Under the pieces are notes generated by a model that had not been told where the DNA came from, ran no database searches, and worked only from the letters and a program-made list of their open reading frames with translations. From Atriophallophorus winterbourni (lineage: Eukaryota > Platyhelminthes > Trematoda > Plagiorchiida > Microphallidae), in assembly GCA_013407085.1 (NCBI GenBank), contig JACCGJ010011163.1, forward strand, positions 1 to 64,000: a stretch of 64,000 nt of DNA. The letters run 5' to 3'. Of the stretch, positions 21,440 through 34,005 are shown piece after piece. Each line of letters starts with the position of its first letter. Position 1 is the stretch's first letter. The position numbers and the translations under genes were made by a program.

Positions 21440-21560
21440 GCCGGGCTCGGGGAGCCACTCGTGCAGGCCAGAAGCTGGACTTGGTTGTCAGAGGCTATTT
21501 GAGACGCATGCTATATGGGAGCATTTTATAAACAGTAGGAGCTTATCCCCACTGCCAGTA
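21440..21560 (-). repeat. RTE 5'-UTR fragment, inverted relative to 19810-19930
   Basis: This is the reverse complement of 19810-19930, with landmarks GGGCTCGGGGAGCCACTCGT, CAGGCCAGAAGCT and ATATGGGAGCATTTTATAAA. The two lie 1.5 kb apart as an inverted pair. It sits between the two pieces of the structured repeat. Confidence 0.7.
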
Positions 21561-21785
21561 CGAACAGAGATCAAGCTTAAATTGCATTCACTGACCAATC
21601 ATAAGCTGGTTAAGAACTGCACAGTCCATGGTGGGTTCTGCGGTCGTTAAGGACAGGCGCGTTCAATATCAACTGACGCACCACCACCCCTACGTGCCGT
21701 ATAATCCCTTAATTGTTTTAGTCTTGGCAGGTGTGAATGACATCTGCTGACAGATTAGCGCGATTTTCCATTACATTAGTAAGAC

Positions 21786-21866
21786 TCCAGTGTTTTCACA
21801 TCAATTTAGCACGGTGTTAGCGTTACAACTCACAAGTACTGCAAGATTGCACCTCCGTGCATTGGC
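21786..21866 (+). repeat. Structured ~240-bp repeat, right fragment
   Basis: GACTCCAGTGTTTTCACATC, AATTTAGCACGGTGTTAGC and TACTGCAAGATTGCACCTCC match the 3' part of the unit. Confidence 0.65.
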
Positions 21867-21869
21867 GTG

Positions 21870-22920
21870 TGTACACCAGGAGTGTCGACGCATGGAAACA
21901 ACAACAATCATCCTTCATCATCATCGCAGAAACAGTCCGTGGTGTAAGAAGCCTAAATGCGGTCCACTCACCCATTTACGGAAACCTTTTACTCATACAG
22001 AATATTCCATACACAAAACCATCCTTTGCAAAACTTTTCGTGTGCCGTCACTCGCCAAACTCTCGTGAGCACGATTATACGGCGGTGGTACCCCATGCCG
22101 GCTTAAACTGTAAAATGCATTTTCATTCTGTCCGTTTCTGTTTTACCTTTATACCGTTACCCACTCCAATAGCTTGCATGATTTTAATATTGTATTGGAC
22201 GGATTGCTATCAAAACGTTCGTTTTCCACTATCGCATTTACAATGTAAGTGTTCAGCTGTTTAATATGCTTTGGTTTTTATTAAGCCTAATGCTTTTTAT
22301 GCTATTAAATACCTTGATTTGTCTTGAATTGTTCAGCTGAAAATACCTATTTGGGTTTATAAAAAACGAATCCAACCCAATCATATCAGGCAGCAAACAC
22401 ACCAGCGTTTCAAGGACGCAGCAAGTGTGATCTTGATCGCAAAGCATGCATGTTGTCTGTGCCCACTCGGCTCCGTGCTTCTGAAGCTGCACAGGAGCAG
22501 CGATTTTAATGGCCTGGTACTAAGTCCTCATCGTAGATAATGCGTGCCATTGCTTGAGTGCAGCACAATCATGACGGGATTATATAGAAAAGGGGCAGAT
22601 CGACGGGTGCACATTTATACAACGCAAACAAACTGGCGTTGTGCGTCTACGTCGTTGATCAAGGCAAACAATAATTCATCATCCTGGATCGCAACCTTTA
22701 CAAAAGTGAGATTTCTGTCGTTCAATCCCGAAAAAAGTGTAGAACGGTTTATTACAAACTGTCGCAAATATCGTCTCTAACATATTCTAATATCGTATGG
22801 GACTAGCGTATCGACACATGTGTAGCGATCGAGAATTACATCCACATACCTTATGGAGAGACTTGTCGGGTATCTAGACGTCCCAAATATTTTCCAATCT
22901 CCTTACTCATCTCACTAAAG
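21870..22920. other. No gene recognised
   Basis: Frames at 21857-22264 and 22544-22780 carry no recognisable domain. Around 22260-22320 there is A/T-rich DNA resembling a LINE 3' UTR, too diverged to assign. Confidence 0.35.
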
Positions 22921-22959
22921 TGCGTGGGCTCTCATTTAATGGCTGTCTCGGCGTTTTAC

Positions 22960-23215
22960 TCAAACCGCACTCCTTTTGAAAGACTTTTTGACAATAAAAC
23001 GTTGTATCAAGATTGCATCACGCGCCAATTCTGTCGCTTGAGAAAATATCCGAGAAACATCATTTTTCTTCTTGTGATCGACTTATTAGCCACGTTCTTT
23101 CAAGTACTTCCCAGTCACTGGACTACGAACCAGTTTAATCTCAATCTTCATCGACTATTGTCATTCCTGACATCCTATGCTTCATTCCACTCACCTCTAT
23201 CACATGGATGTTGTC
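22960..23215. repeat. Dispersed repeat, homologous to 19150-19420
   Basis: Second copy of the repeat described at 19150-19420. Class unknown. Confidence 0.45.
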
Positions 23216-23756
23216 ACTGAGAAAGCAGTCCGTTGCAATCTTATTATTTTTTCTCCATATCCGTTCGTGCAAAATTCACGTAGGGTTAAAATCTCAAATA
23301 CTTACCACTGAAACGTTTCACTGTTGTTCGATAAAAAGATTTCATCTTCACCCGTCATGACCGACATACTGGCTTACTCGACCCAACTAACAATAAGGTG
23401 TTTAGAGTCACAACACCACGGGGACCTGTTTTAAGACTCATGCTCAAGTGCAACTAACCACCGTGATATCGAAGCGCGAGGCTGTACTTGAACATCAGGC
23501 TGAACCAACTTTGGTGGTGTTACTAGTTAAGCCATTGGCTGATTACACCACACGGAAGTTCCGCGAAATACAGATCCAGGTTCACAACCCAAGCCGAATG
23601 CTCAGCATTCGCAATGCGTGACTTGGCTGGTAGTGATCTACTCTCCACTATCATAGGGAAAATCCGAAAACCGCATTGCGCGTAGCAGGCGCTGTCCACA
23701 TTAAAACTTGGCGAATGTTGTTCAACCAGTTCTCCCTCTCTCTCTCTCTCTTTCAG

Positions 23757-23907
23757 CATGATGACTGTGGATTTTCCAACCATCTTTCCATCGGAACATA
23801 TTTGCTCGTGATTTCATTTTTTATCTTTATCAGCGTAATAATTGTAATGATAATTAAATATAAATTTGTCTCGTTGAAAGCCTTCCTTTCAACTTTACAC
23901 GGTGGTG
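23757..23907 (+). CDS. Candidate exon with a membrane segment, unidentified
   Basis: Preceded by a long CT tract and TTTCAG, a model 3' splice site, and followed by GTAAAG. The 151-bp open stretch encodes HDDCGFSNHLSI, then a ~24-residue hydrophobic run (YLLVISFFIFISVIIVMII) and KYKFVSLKAF. It would be a single-pass or multi-pass membrane segment. The CT tract could equally be a microsatellite and the hydrophobic ORF A/T-rich chance. It does not fit the phase of the 18380-18612 exon. Confidence 0.25.
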
Positions 23908-24007
23908 GTAAAGATAAGATTCTGTACTTTTTGTTTAGATGAATGACGCATTGAGCCTGTTCGAAATGGACTGTGAGAGCAGTCTGTATGATGTTACAAC
24001 ACACTAA

Positions 24008-24090
24008 TCTGTATCCAGGCAAAGTGGTGTATAGTCAGAGACTTTGCGTGGATTAGAATGCTGTCCAGTTGTTCAAGCCCTGCAGGATGT
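24008..24090 (+). repeat. Structured ~240-bp repeat, diverged fragment
   Basis: TATCCAGGCAAAGTGGTG, CAGAGACTTTGCGTGG and CTGTCCAGTTGTTCAAGCCC follow the order of the 5' half of the unit. Confidence 0.5.
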
Positions 24091-24129
24091 AACAGCCATC
24101 CGATTTGTCGATTTTATGTATTCTATGAC

Positions 24130-24480
24130 AAGTTTTCATTGTTATTAAATCGTAAGTGATACATCTGGACCACCTGTTTCCATTGGAGACCGATACTGAG
24201 CACCTGTCTGCGACAGCGACGCCCACACAAATTGGCTAATGTCGAAAATGGGGCGTTTAAATCAAGAAGTCGACCATTGGGTGAGGTGTACTTGTGTGAC
24301 AAGAAGTCTGTAAAAGCGACATGAAGGTTCTTGACATTGACGTTGCTAGTTCTCGACTGCTTGTTGGGGGGTGCATTGTCCAGCGTCAACTTCAAGCTGG
24401 GGCAATATCGGGTGTTGCTAATCGTTGTTCATCATCGTCCTGGATAGCATTACACAGGCAGCAAGTGTTGAGAGTGCTTA
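24130..24480 (+). pseudogene. Degenerate LINE C-terminus
   Basis: A plus-strand frame with QEVCKSDMKVLDIDVASSR matches the ..YKDVCKRDMKALGIDQASW.. block of the LINE at 29250-30640. Weak ENGAFKSRSRPL-type remains lie upstream. Stops and frame breaks throughout. Confidence 0.5.
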
Positions 24481-24489
24481 CTTGCTATA

Positions 24490-25470
24490 CAACCATGAGG
24501 CTATGAAATTCTAGATTGGGTTATGATGGGACTGAACCAATAGAACATCAAGAGAGTATAAATTTTGATCAGATGCTTACCTCGAATCAAACAAACTAAG
24601 TGTCGTAACCGAATCGGATGATATCAGCATGCAGCTTCCTTACGACTGTTGTGCGTCATAACATGCTTTCCTCGTCACTCCACTCGACAACCTGCATAAT
24701 TAATCAAAGAAAATACGTCACTGAACACGATTTGGGCTGCATTGTTGAGAGTAAGAAACCACTGCAACTGGTTTAATAGTCAAAGCCTTCATCCGCGTAT
24801 TCGGAGGCAAAGTCTAATCACTTACGACGACGCTGATGAACCTAATAGCGGGGCTCATGGAGAGATTTGTATGTGGTGGATGTTCAAGATTTATTGTTGG
24901 AACTGCAAGCAGCACTTGCACTAACCGCAAAATAGAAACATTCGTAATGACATCTACAAATCGTCATGATTGAGGTAACGCAGAGCTATTGTTCGTCTGT
25001 ATGTGGGTGTAACATAAGTATTGGTTGGTGCACGTTTGATTGTAATTACTAAACTTGTTGACTGCGAAATGTTCCGGGAATGAATTTCAAACAGAATATA
25101 AACACAGCTTAGAAATACCCATGGCACTACGGTCCACGAGCAAGATATCCTTATGGTGCCTAGACTTCAGCAGGTTATTCCAGCACCGGGTGTATATATT
25201 TGTTCATCAATAAAGAAAACGATCTCGGATAAACGTCAAACGATTTGTCGATGCCTGCTTGATAGACGAGAAGCACAATCGTAAACAGCGTCCTATTATA
25301 GAATATTTACGAAATGATACAAATCCTGCACCGAAGTCTTTTCCGCTAGTTGTTCAATCTACCGGTTGACCGTAAGTGTCCTTACTTCATAAATCATCAA
25401 CGTATGCAAAGATGCGCGACCAATTAGACTAGGAGTTCAATAAACCAAGTCAATAGCTTGTGGATGACTT
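24490..25470. other. No gene recognised
   Basis: No supported coding frame, element end or structured RNA. Confidence 0.35.
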
Positions 25471-25472
25471 AA

Positions 25473-25691
25473 TCACGGATGTGCAATCGTATAGCATTTC
25501 TGTGCTGTGAGGCAAACATCGTGATAAATTGATTGGCCAACGGTAGTGAGCTGCATGCTGAACACGCTGGAGTCTCACTTCTATTTCCCACCTCATATCT
25601 GTCTAGGCCTGGGCAACCTGGCAGTATTTTAGCCCACGTGCAGTCTCTGACTGTGCGGCACATTGCCTGGATCAGGCTTGTGCTTTCATGC
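25473..25691 (-). repeat. Structured ~240-bp repeat, near full copy
   Basis: Minus-strand unit from GCACAAGCCTGATCCAGGC through CCAGGTTGCCCAGGCCTAGA to TACGATTGCACATCCGTG. Confidence 0.8.
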
Positions 25692-26183
25692 CATACCGTA
25701 ATCAGTTAATGAAGGCATTAAAAATTGGTTTGAAGGCGATATATTTGTTTACATATCAGGTCTTTAGAACCATTTCTTATTACCAGATTAATTAGCATGG
25801 ATGTGTTAGGAATACAACCATTACATAAGGCAATAGGCTGTCGTTCTGCTATGGCTCCACATTGGAAATCAGGAAATGTTCTTAACATTCCTCTCATCGC
25901 TCGTATATTCATCATAGACTGAATGAAAAACATGAATACTCATACTCTCATACTTGTTTAGCGATTGGTATCACGATTTAGAGATACCTATCCCCCTTTC
26001 AAGTTTGTTCTGAAAAACATGATGGCTCAAAAGTTTAGGAAAGGTTTATCAATGGGTCATGAATCAGTGTGCTCAAAGACTATTCATAGATTATATGCAG
26101 GTAAAAAGCTATGCTTTACAAGACCCACAAAAATGTACATCGGGTCGGATGGTAAAAAATATCAAAATATTGCTAGATTATTG

Positions 26184-26405
26184 TCAAACATAAAAAACAT
26201 ACTTTTCCATGTGGATATCTAGTGATTTTTTGAAAACTTCAACAGCTCCAGATTGTACCACATGAGTGGGTAAACTGTTCCACAGTTGCACATTGCGAAC
26301 GGAAAATGCATATTTGCGGCAGTTCAACCTGCTATGCTGTTGGTAAAGTTTTAATTGGTGACCTCGCAGATGTGTGTTATGGGAAAGATGAAACAAATGT
26401 TGCAT
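26184..26405 (-). pseudogene. CR1-type LINE ORF2, extreme C-terminus
   Basis: A 73-codon frame: HLRGHQLKLYQQHSRLNC, YAFSVRNVQLWNSLPTHVV, VEVFKKSLDIHMEKYVF, stop. The R.H..KL..SR...R..FF..R....WN.LP...V pattern is the C-terminal signature of CR1 ORF2. A 5'-truncated copy; the sequence to its left (25700-26180) may be its 3' UTR. Confidence 0.8.
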
Positions 26406-26409
26406 CTAC

Positions 26410-26989
26410 ACACATGCTGTGAAGCAGGCACTTGTAGATACAGTGCAAGGAAGATTGGAATATATAGGTGCTCTATTACACCAAGTTGTTTTATATAATC
26501 AATCAATCGAAAACTTGAAATGCGTTGGTTATAAGATATAGTGTGCTAACTGTGATCAAATAATGAAAATTGTACAAATTGTGTATAGAAGCGGTAACTG
26601 GAAATAATAAACTGTTTTTGAACTTTCATATAAAGTTTACACTACAGATCAGATTTTACTACATTAATTGGTGAGGTTTATGATTCCTTTTCTTCGATTG
26701 CACAGAAAGCCGTTTTGCGTTTTGTTCATTCATCCGCAGCCAACTTTTTCAATCCTATTTTACTTATTTGAAATTGACTACTTACGTTTTGAAGGTAATA
26801 ATAACTCGATTAAAATTAACGAAATTACTAAATGGTAAGCATTAGCACGCATGCCCAATTTGTCAGCAGAAAACGTTAACCACTGAACGGTGTATTTTGT
26901 AATCAATATGTAGATCGTATCTGGTTTGTATCGCCATAAAATCGAACTATTTCATCATTGGACTCCACTATATAATTCCACTCGGGTTA
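26410..26989. other. No gene recognised
   Basis: A/T-rich. Around 26575-26625 it resembles a LINE 3' end (AATAATAAACTG). Nothing else is supported. Confidence 0.35.
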
Positions 26990-28460
26990 AATATGAAAAA
27001 TCGCCCTGGCTCTATTCTCACCACTCTCTGATCTTTTCATCCTGTCACGGAGTTGTAGCAAGGTTCCAATTGACTGGATAAGTGGATTAATAACTCCAAT
27101 ATGCAAAGGCAAGAACCGATCCCATGCGTCAAACTACAGACCAGTCTTGTTGTTGTCAGTGGTCTCTAAACTTCAGCAACGATTTGTAGCTGATGAAATT
27201 ATCAAATATTTACAACAAAATAAGCTTCTTTCAATCGTACGGCATGGATTTATGACAAGGAACTCCTGCCTTACCTATCTTCTCAAAATTTGATAACTGA
27301 AATTGAGCCGTGGATAATGGATACATTCTTGTTACTTGGAAATGTCTAAAGCCTTTGAACGTGTTAACCAGCGCATACTGCTGCAGAAATTGGAGCACTT
27401 CGGGGTGGACGGCAGATTAATTGACTGGATACAGGATTACTTGTCTAGGAGACTTATCAGGGTTAGAGTTGCTGGGCACTATCCAGCCCAGTAGAAGCTA
27501 CAAGTGGCGTAACTTAAGGCTCAATCTTGGGGCCAATACTCTTTGTGATATACCCCAAACGATATATGTGAAATCATACGCAGCAAAATCATTTTATTTG
27601 CGGATGACATCAAAGTCTAGACTATCATACGCACCATAAAAGATTGCCAAATTCTACAAAAATACCTCAATGTACATCATACATGGTACTTACGAAACTA
27701 CTTACCATTCAACATTTAAAAATGTCAAATATTAAACGTCGGTAAATCCTTCAAATTCACATACTCTGTGGGATCTCATCAACTTTCATCGGTTGCGGAA
27801 GAGAAAAAAAGGGTGTGTGGATTAGCAGTAACTTGAAGTCTTTACGGCAGTGTTCTGTGGTATAACACAAGTCCTGCCAAAACTTGGCACTGCTCAGAAG
27901 GATCTTCGGTAGTTTCACAAAGCAAGTACTCCGACGGATGATTAACACATACATCCGGTCAACAATGTAGTACGCTGTTCAAGCATGGCTCCCGTGGCTA
28001 CACAAGGACATGACCTTGCTGCAACGCGTATCCCACCGCGATACAAAACTGGTGACCGGGCTATACAACAGGCCATGTGGGGAGAGGATTGCAACTCTAA
28101 GTCTCTTTGACTTTTCGTACCATCGTCTCAGGGGTGACTTGATCCTGCTGTTCAACATTCTGCATACAGCGGATCACCCACTTGAACACCTGTTTCATCG
28201 GCAAGAAGCACTCTAGATCGAATTGTCGAAGGTTCTTTGCTGTCCGCATTTGTTTTATATGGAACTCTCTGCCCCCACACATCATTTGTGCATCAAGACA
28301 AATTGACAAATATCTATTGACCAAATGCAACCTCACACTTCAGTGCATAATTTGACTTTCCATATTGACAAAACATCTTTGTTATTCTCATGCATTCCCT
28401 ATATTTTAATCTATGGTTACTCTAAAGTATTTGCTTTTTAGACTATTAAAACTTTGAATA
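26990..28460 (+). pseudogene. CR1-type LINE ORF2 from RT to 3' UTR, many stops
   Basis: Plus-strand pieces in family order: SHASNYRPVLLLSVVSKL (27120), RHGFMTRNSCLTYLL, CYLEMSKAFERVNQRILL, LFADDIKV (27595), then KGVWISSNLKSL, LRRIFGSFTKQVLRRM, MYAVQAWLPWLHKDM (with a stop for M), GERIATLSLFDFSYHRLRG (28080) and DLILLFNILHTADHPLEHLF (28140). It ends in the ACTATTAAAACTTTGAATAA 3' block near 28455. FADD is intact but stops and frame breaks are frequent. It is the same subfamily as 19463-20690 (minus). Confidence 0.85.
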
Positions 28461-28739
28461 ACTATGAATTTGTATCCAATTGTCGGTAAAACTCAGCAGA
28501 TGGGAAAACAGTTCGAACACTTCTCCTCTTTTTACTCTACAGAGAGCACGATTTTAACGCATGTACTTAAGAATGTTGAGCGTTTACTATACTCCAACAA
28601 CTCCTGATGAGCTCAATGGCACGATCGAACTCGTAGAGAGAGAAAGGTTTATCAAACACTAGAACAACTTTATTACAATCACTTCAGAGATCGCTTCTTC
28701 AGTGCTAGCAGAAGCAGTGTCCTACAAGATGTTCAACAT

Positions 28740-29215
28740 AGGAAGATCATCACGATGTTAAGGAACGAACGTGACAGTAGCAACTGCAACAATTAACGAT
28801 GAATATCTTTTTGGTCAATGGATTACATCGCCTCCAATCATCACTGTTGGGAACTGTAAGTTTGAATCAGTAAATGATTTCACAAATCATGGTTCAACTA
28901 TTGCGGATAAAGTCTCGTTAGTTACCGAGATTGATAAGCGGATTGCCAGAGCAACTACCATCTTGCCCCGTTTGAACTACCGCGTCCCATGATGGTACAC
29001 AGCGCATGTATCCTAAAAGTTTACGGTACGGTAATTAAAGCTGGATCATCCACACATGACACAAACGGAAGCCGGATGCTTTCGATTTACAGAGCATACG
29101 TCGCATCTTGCAAATATCGTCGATGGAAAAAGTAGCTTAAAGCAGATGTGCCTTCTAAAGCTGGTCTGAAACTGTGAACATAGAACCTCCGGTCCATGCT
29201 CACAGGATTTCATGA
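28740..29215 (+). pseudogene. LINE (RTE-X/I-like) post-RT region
   Basis: KFESVNDFTNHGSTIADKVS, EIDKRIARATTILPRLNYRV (28855-28985), then in other frames HERKPDAFDLQSIRRILQIS. This is the region after the RT (the F.YLGS.I...EI..RI..A....RL pattern). Truncated before the C-terminal block. The next element starts within ~40 bp. Confidence 0.65.
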
Positions 29216-29249
29216 CGAAGTCTCGAAAATCAGATGCGTAAGAAAATCA

Positions 29250-30640
29250 GCTGTGATTAACAATGAGTTAAAGAGGCCGAATGTCGACGTGGCTGCCCTG
29301 CAAGAGACGCGATTACCAGACACTTGTATGCTAACAGAAAAATATTACACATTTTTGGAAAGGAAGAGGTTCTGATGAGCCTCGACTGCATGGATTTGGG
29401 TTTGCCGTGCGAAGCGACCTGCTAAAAGCAGCAAAACCGAGCAGCAGTGGCAGCGAACGTATTTTGACTCTAAATCTGAAGTGCATTACTGGTACCATTA
29501 CGTTGGTCAACGTTTATGCACCGACGTTCTCTGTGATGCCCGTTGAAAAAGACACTTTTTATAATAACTTAACAACAGTCATCGAAAATCGGGCCAAAAC
29601 TGTGAAGTGGTATTGGTTGATTTCAATGCCATAGCTGGTGCAGATTACGAGTCTTGGCAAAACTGTCTGGGAAAGTTCGGAGTAGTTAAAACCAATGTAT
29701 ATGGACAATGCCTTTTTGAACTGTGCACACATTTCAGTCTTTGTGTCAGTAACACTTCCTTTCTTGGAGACATCCTCGGTCGAAGTATTGGTATCAGGTT
29801 GATCTTATTATTGTTAGCCGCATTAATATAAGAAGCGAACTCTTCACCAGATCATGTCAAAGCGCAAAATGCGACACTGACCTTTCGCTGGTTTGTGCAA
29901 AACGGAAACTGTCAGCTTGAACCAGTACATGCTTCACTGTACGGCAATGAAACCCGGATCACCCACGCAAGACACGAACGGAAGCTGAATGCTTTCCATC
30001 TACGAAGCATCCGTCGTATCTTGAATATATCGCGGATGGACAGTGACTAATGCTGAAGTGCTTTCAAATGCTAGTCTACAGATCATGTTCACTCTACTAC
30101 GATAGCGCCGCCTGCATTGGATTGGTCACGTCTACCGAATGGAAAATGGTCGTATTCCGAAAGATCTACTCTATGGTGAGTTGAAATCAGGAAGTCGACC
30201 ATTGCGGTACAAAGACGTTTGCTAAAGAGATATGAAAGCTCTTGGCATTGACCAAGCGAGCTGGCAAGAACATGCTCTTGACCGCTCACATTGTAGGCAT
30301 TGTGTAAAGCGTGGTCTGCAGATACAGCTCTTGGCTGCTGAACGCAGATCACGCCGCTGGCGTGCAACTGACGCTCATTAACCGAGTTCTGCATATCGTT
30401 GCAAGCGCTGCGGGAGACATTGTTCCTCTTGATTCTGACTGTTTAGTCATTCGCAAAGCTGTGGAACATGAAAAAATCATGCGGTTGTGATGTACATCCA
30501 TGGTCGACATCGACCGAAGGAGGCCAACAACAACTGAGTAGTGCCGATCGCTTAAAACGCTGTCAGTCCCGAATCGGACTGCTTAGTCATCTGAAACGCT
30601 CTGAAGCATGACACCATCATGTGCTTGCGATGCATATTCA
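29250..30640 (+). pseudogene. LINE with endonuclease joined to C-terminus, RT deleted
   Basis: The endonuclease part spans about 29270-29900: NVDVAALQETRLP, LTLNLKCITGTITLVNVYAP, DTFYNNLTTVIENR, a DFNA-type motif, SWQNCLGKFGV and LCTHFSLCVSNTSF. At about 29920 it jumps to the C-terminal region: ARHERKLNAFHLRSIRRILN, GHVYRMENGRIPKDLLYGEL, RYKDVC, RDMKALGIDQASWQEHALD, and a Cys/His finger start (RCGRHC). The whole RT is absent. The last ~115 bp (the finger region) is then repeated at ~30555-30660. The endonuclease and C-terminal signatures resemble RTE-X/I-like LINEs. It ends ~400 bp before the polyubiquitin gene. Confidence 0.75.
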
Positions 30641-30894
30641 TGGTCTACATCGACCGAGGGAGACCAATATCAAGAACAGAGCAGCTCAGTTTTACCAGGA
30701 ACACTTCGCTCGCATTCAGACTCTACAATCAAATTCGCAAGTATCGGATTTTGTGGATTTTTGACCGAATCAAATCACACACGCCGATCTGATCACCGTA
30801 AGGCGGTTTACGAAAACCTCGACTCGTACGGACGCACCGCTCGCACACAGCAAGGCTCTACTTTGATTACAAACGTATACGAAACTGACTAACA

Positions 30895-31977
<1,083 letters not shown>

Positions 31978-32017
31978 TTCTTCGTTGTTATCTCATGCTT
32001 ACTGTTCTGTTTTAACC

Positions 32018-32023
32018 ATTAAA
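32018..32023 (+). terminator. Polyadenylation signal of the polyubiquitin gene
   Basis: ATTAAA lies 41 bp after the stop codon, followed by T-rich DNA (TTTTCTTTCTTGCTTT at ~32039). It is the usual hexamer variant and at a plausible distance. Confidence 0.55.
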
Positions 32024-32059
32024 TTTAGCCTAACCTAATTTTCTTTCTTGCTTTAATGG

Positions 32060-32960
32060 GTATCTGCATTGTTACTACGTAAGTAACCGGTTCGCCATTC
32101 ATGTAGTTGGGTGGCAAGTATAACGTATTGCTGGTTTGATGGGGGCAACAACTTTACCTGTGCTATCATCGCTGCATGTTTTGTACGATTGACAAAATTA
32201 GCGTTTGGGTATTTAGTTTTTGAAGTTGGTTTTAAATTGGTTTCAACCGGCCTCGATATTTCTATGGGTTACTATTTTCACACCGTTGATTCAAGCCATA
32301 TTATGGGCAAAGTATCAATCTAATGGTGCTGTGGTTCAACCGTGCGTGCACAGTACAGTCTTGTTTAATTTCTGGCGCATGAATTTTATTAATGTCAACT
32401 ATTTCGTGCTCATTTGGTTAGGACGTGGTTGTGAAATCGTCCGGTAGCCCCTTTACAGATTATGAACCGAAGGGCTATCCACTACGTGGATGTACGCTCT
32501 TCGGGTTTGAGGAAGTTAAACATGGCTTAGATCAGTCAATCACGACAATGGATGTTGAAAATTAAAGTTTATAAAAGTTGGTGTCAGAAAATAAGTTTTG
32601 CAGTCAACAATTTCTTGTTTTTGCTTGCCCGTCTGAGCGTGGTTGAGCTATGGTTAATCTGATTTCGACAGATGTGACGAGTCGGAAGGCACATCGTGCT
32701 ATTGAAATTTACTAAATTAATTTGAATAATATGTATGCAACAGCTTTTCAATTGCTGGACTGAATTCCATCTTATTTTTTTATTAAGCTGGTATAGTGAC
32801 AAGGACGGTGTCCTTACATGCGTAAACCATAATGAGGCAGGCAAGAACCCAAAATCTAGGTACTGTGGGCGAGACATGTGAGTTGGCAGCTCCCTTGGGA
32901 CTTTCCGTGATGTTAGCACACTTGACTAACGTACAGCGTTGCTTAAGCACGTAATGACTG
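32060..32960. other. No gene recognised downstream of polyubiquitin
   Basis: Short frames (32111-32323, 32220-32447) have no recognisable domain. No repeat from the families in this window is evident until 32968. Confidence 0.4.
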
Positions 32961-32967
32961 CAAGTAA

Positions 32968-33165
32968 CAAATGCTTGATCCAAGCAAAGTGCCACACAAT
33001 CATAGACTGCGCGTTGGCTAAGATGCTGTCAGGTTGGCCAGGGCTAGACAGATGAGAATGGAACGGCAGTGAGACTCCAGCGTGTTTCTATATGCAAAAC
33101 ACTACAGTTTGCAAATCAACTTAGCATGGTATTAGTGTACAGCACATGATTGCACACCCTTGCGA
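32968..33165 (+). repeat. Structured ~240-bp repeat, diverged copy
   Basis: Order kept: CTTGATCCAAGCAAAGTGCC, ATGCTGTCAGGTTGGCCAGG, GCAGTGAGACTCCAGCGTGT, CAACTTAGCATGGTATTAG, GATTGCACACCC. Confidence 0.7.
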
Positions 33166-33570
33166 CCAAACATTGACGTGTTTACTCTGTTTTCTATTGC
33201 GCGTGGCAGGTCACTTGGCAAGGTGTGAGGATGAGGACCAGTTAATCGTTTGTAGTTGTACACACGGGTGTCACGCACTCGTTGCTTGCAAACGGTATAA
33301 TGCTGACTCAGATTATGACGAGGACCATCAATATACTGTCTTATTTCTTGTGCGACTTCACCCTTTCGGTTCAAACCATACTAATTTTTTAATCTACGTT
33401 CTCGATTTTGTGGTTTCTTACTTTTTCATACATGTGGCTATCGCACACGAAGTAGATTATCGTCAATATCAATTGCATGTGCCGATGCTTTTCATTTACA
33501 CGCATGACAAAATTGTACGGGTTTAATCGTGCAGCACTTTTGTACTTTACTAGCTGAAGTACGAAAACGC

Positions 33571-33808
33571 TGATGTATGTATGTATGTATAAGAGCACAA
33601 GCCTAATCTAGACAAAGTGCTGCACAGTCATAGTCTGTACGTGGGCTAAGATACTGTCAAGTTACCCAGGCTTAGACAGATATGAGAAAGAAAAAATGGT
33701 AGTGAGACTCCAGCGTGTTTCAGCATGCAGCTCACTACTGATGGCCAATCAATTTAGTACGGTGTTAGCCGCGCAGAACAGAAGTACTGTAAGATTGCAC
33801 ATCCGTGC
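33571..33808 (+). repeat. Structured ~240-bp repeat, full copy preceded by (ATGT)n
   Basis: Full unit: GAGCACAAGCCTAATC, ACTGTCAAGTTACCCAGGCT, TAGACAGATATGAGAAAG, GGTAGTGAGACTCCAGCGTG, CAGCTCACTAC, GGCCAATCAATTTAGTACGG, GATTGCACATCCGTGC. It starts after a short TATG/ATGT run, as in several other copies. 33170-33560 before it holds no gene. Confidence 0.8.
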
Positions 33809-33837
33809 GTGTGTGCACATGTGAATTGCTTCTGTAT

Positions 33838-33990
33838 GGCGCGGGTCACACCGCGCTAAATTGATTTGCCAACGGCGCAGAGCTGAATACGGAAATACGC
33901 TAGAGCGTCACTTTCATTCTCTTTTATATCTGCGTAGTCCTGGGCCACCTCACTGTATCTTAGTTTATGCGCAGTTTCTAACTGCGGTGC
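33838..33990 (-). repeat. Structured ~240-bp repeat, diverged inverted copy
   Basis: ACCGCGCTAAATTGATTTGC, CTAGAGCGTCACTTTC and GTCCTGGGCCACCTCACTGT on the plus strand mirror the preceding copy. The two form an inverted pair next to the RTE 3' end. Confidence 0.6.
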
Positions 33991-34005
33991 ATTTTCTTAC
34001 TTACT

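Noticed and set aside
28595..28640. CTGATGAG near 28604 as another hammerhead
   Set aside because: No GAAA at the right distance and no stem II; only the heptamer matches.
30089..30394. 101-codon minus-strand ORF
   Set aside because: It is the shadow of the LINE C-terminal region on the plus strand (RIPKDLLYGEL, DMKALGID).
32111..32447. ORFs just downstream of polyubiquitin
   Set aside because: They overlap each other in two frames, are T-rich and show no domain.
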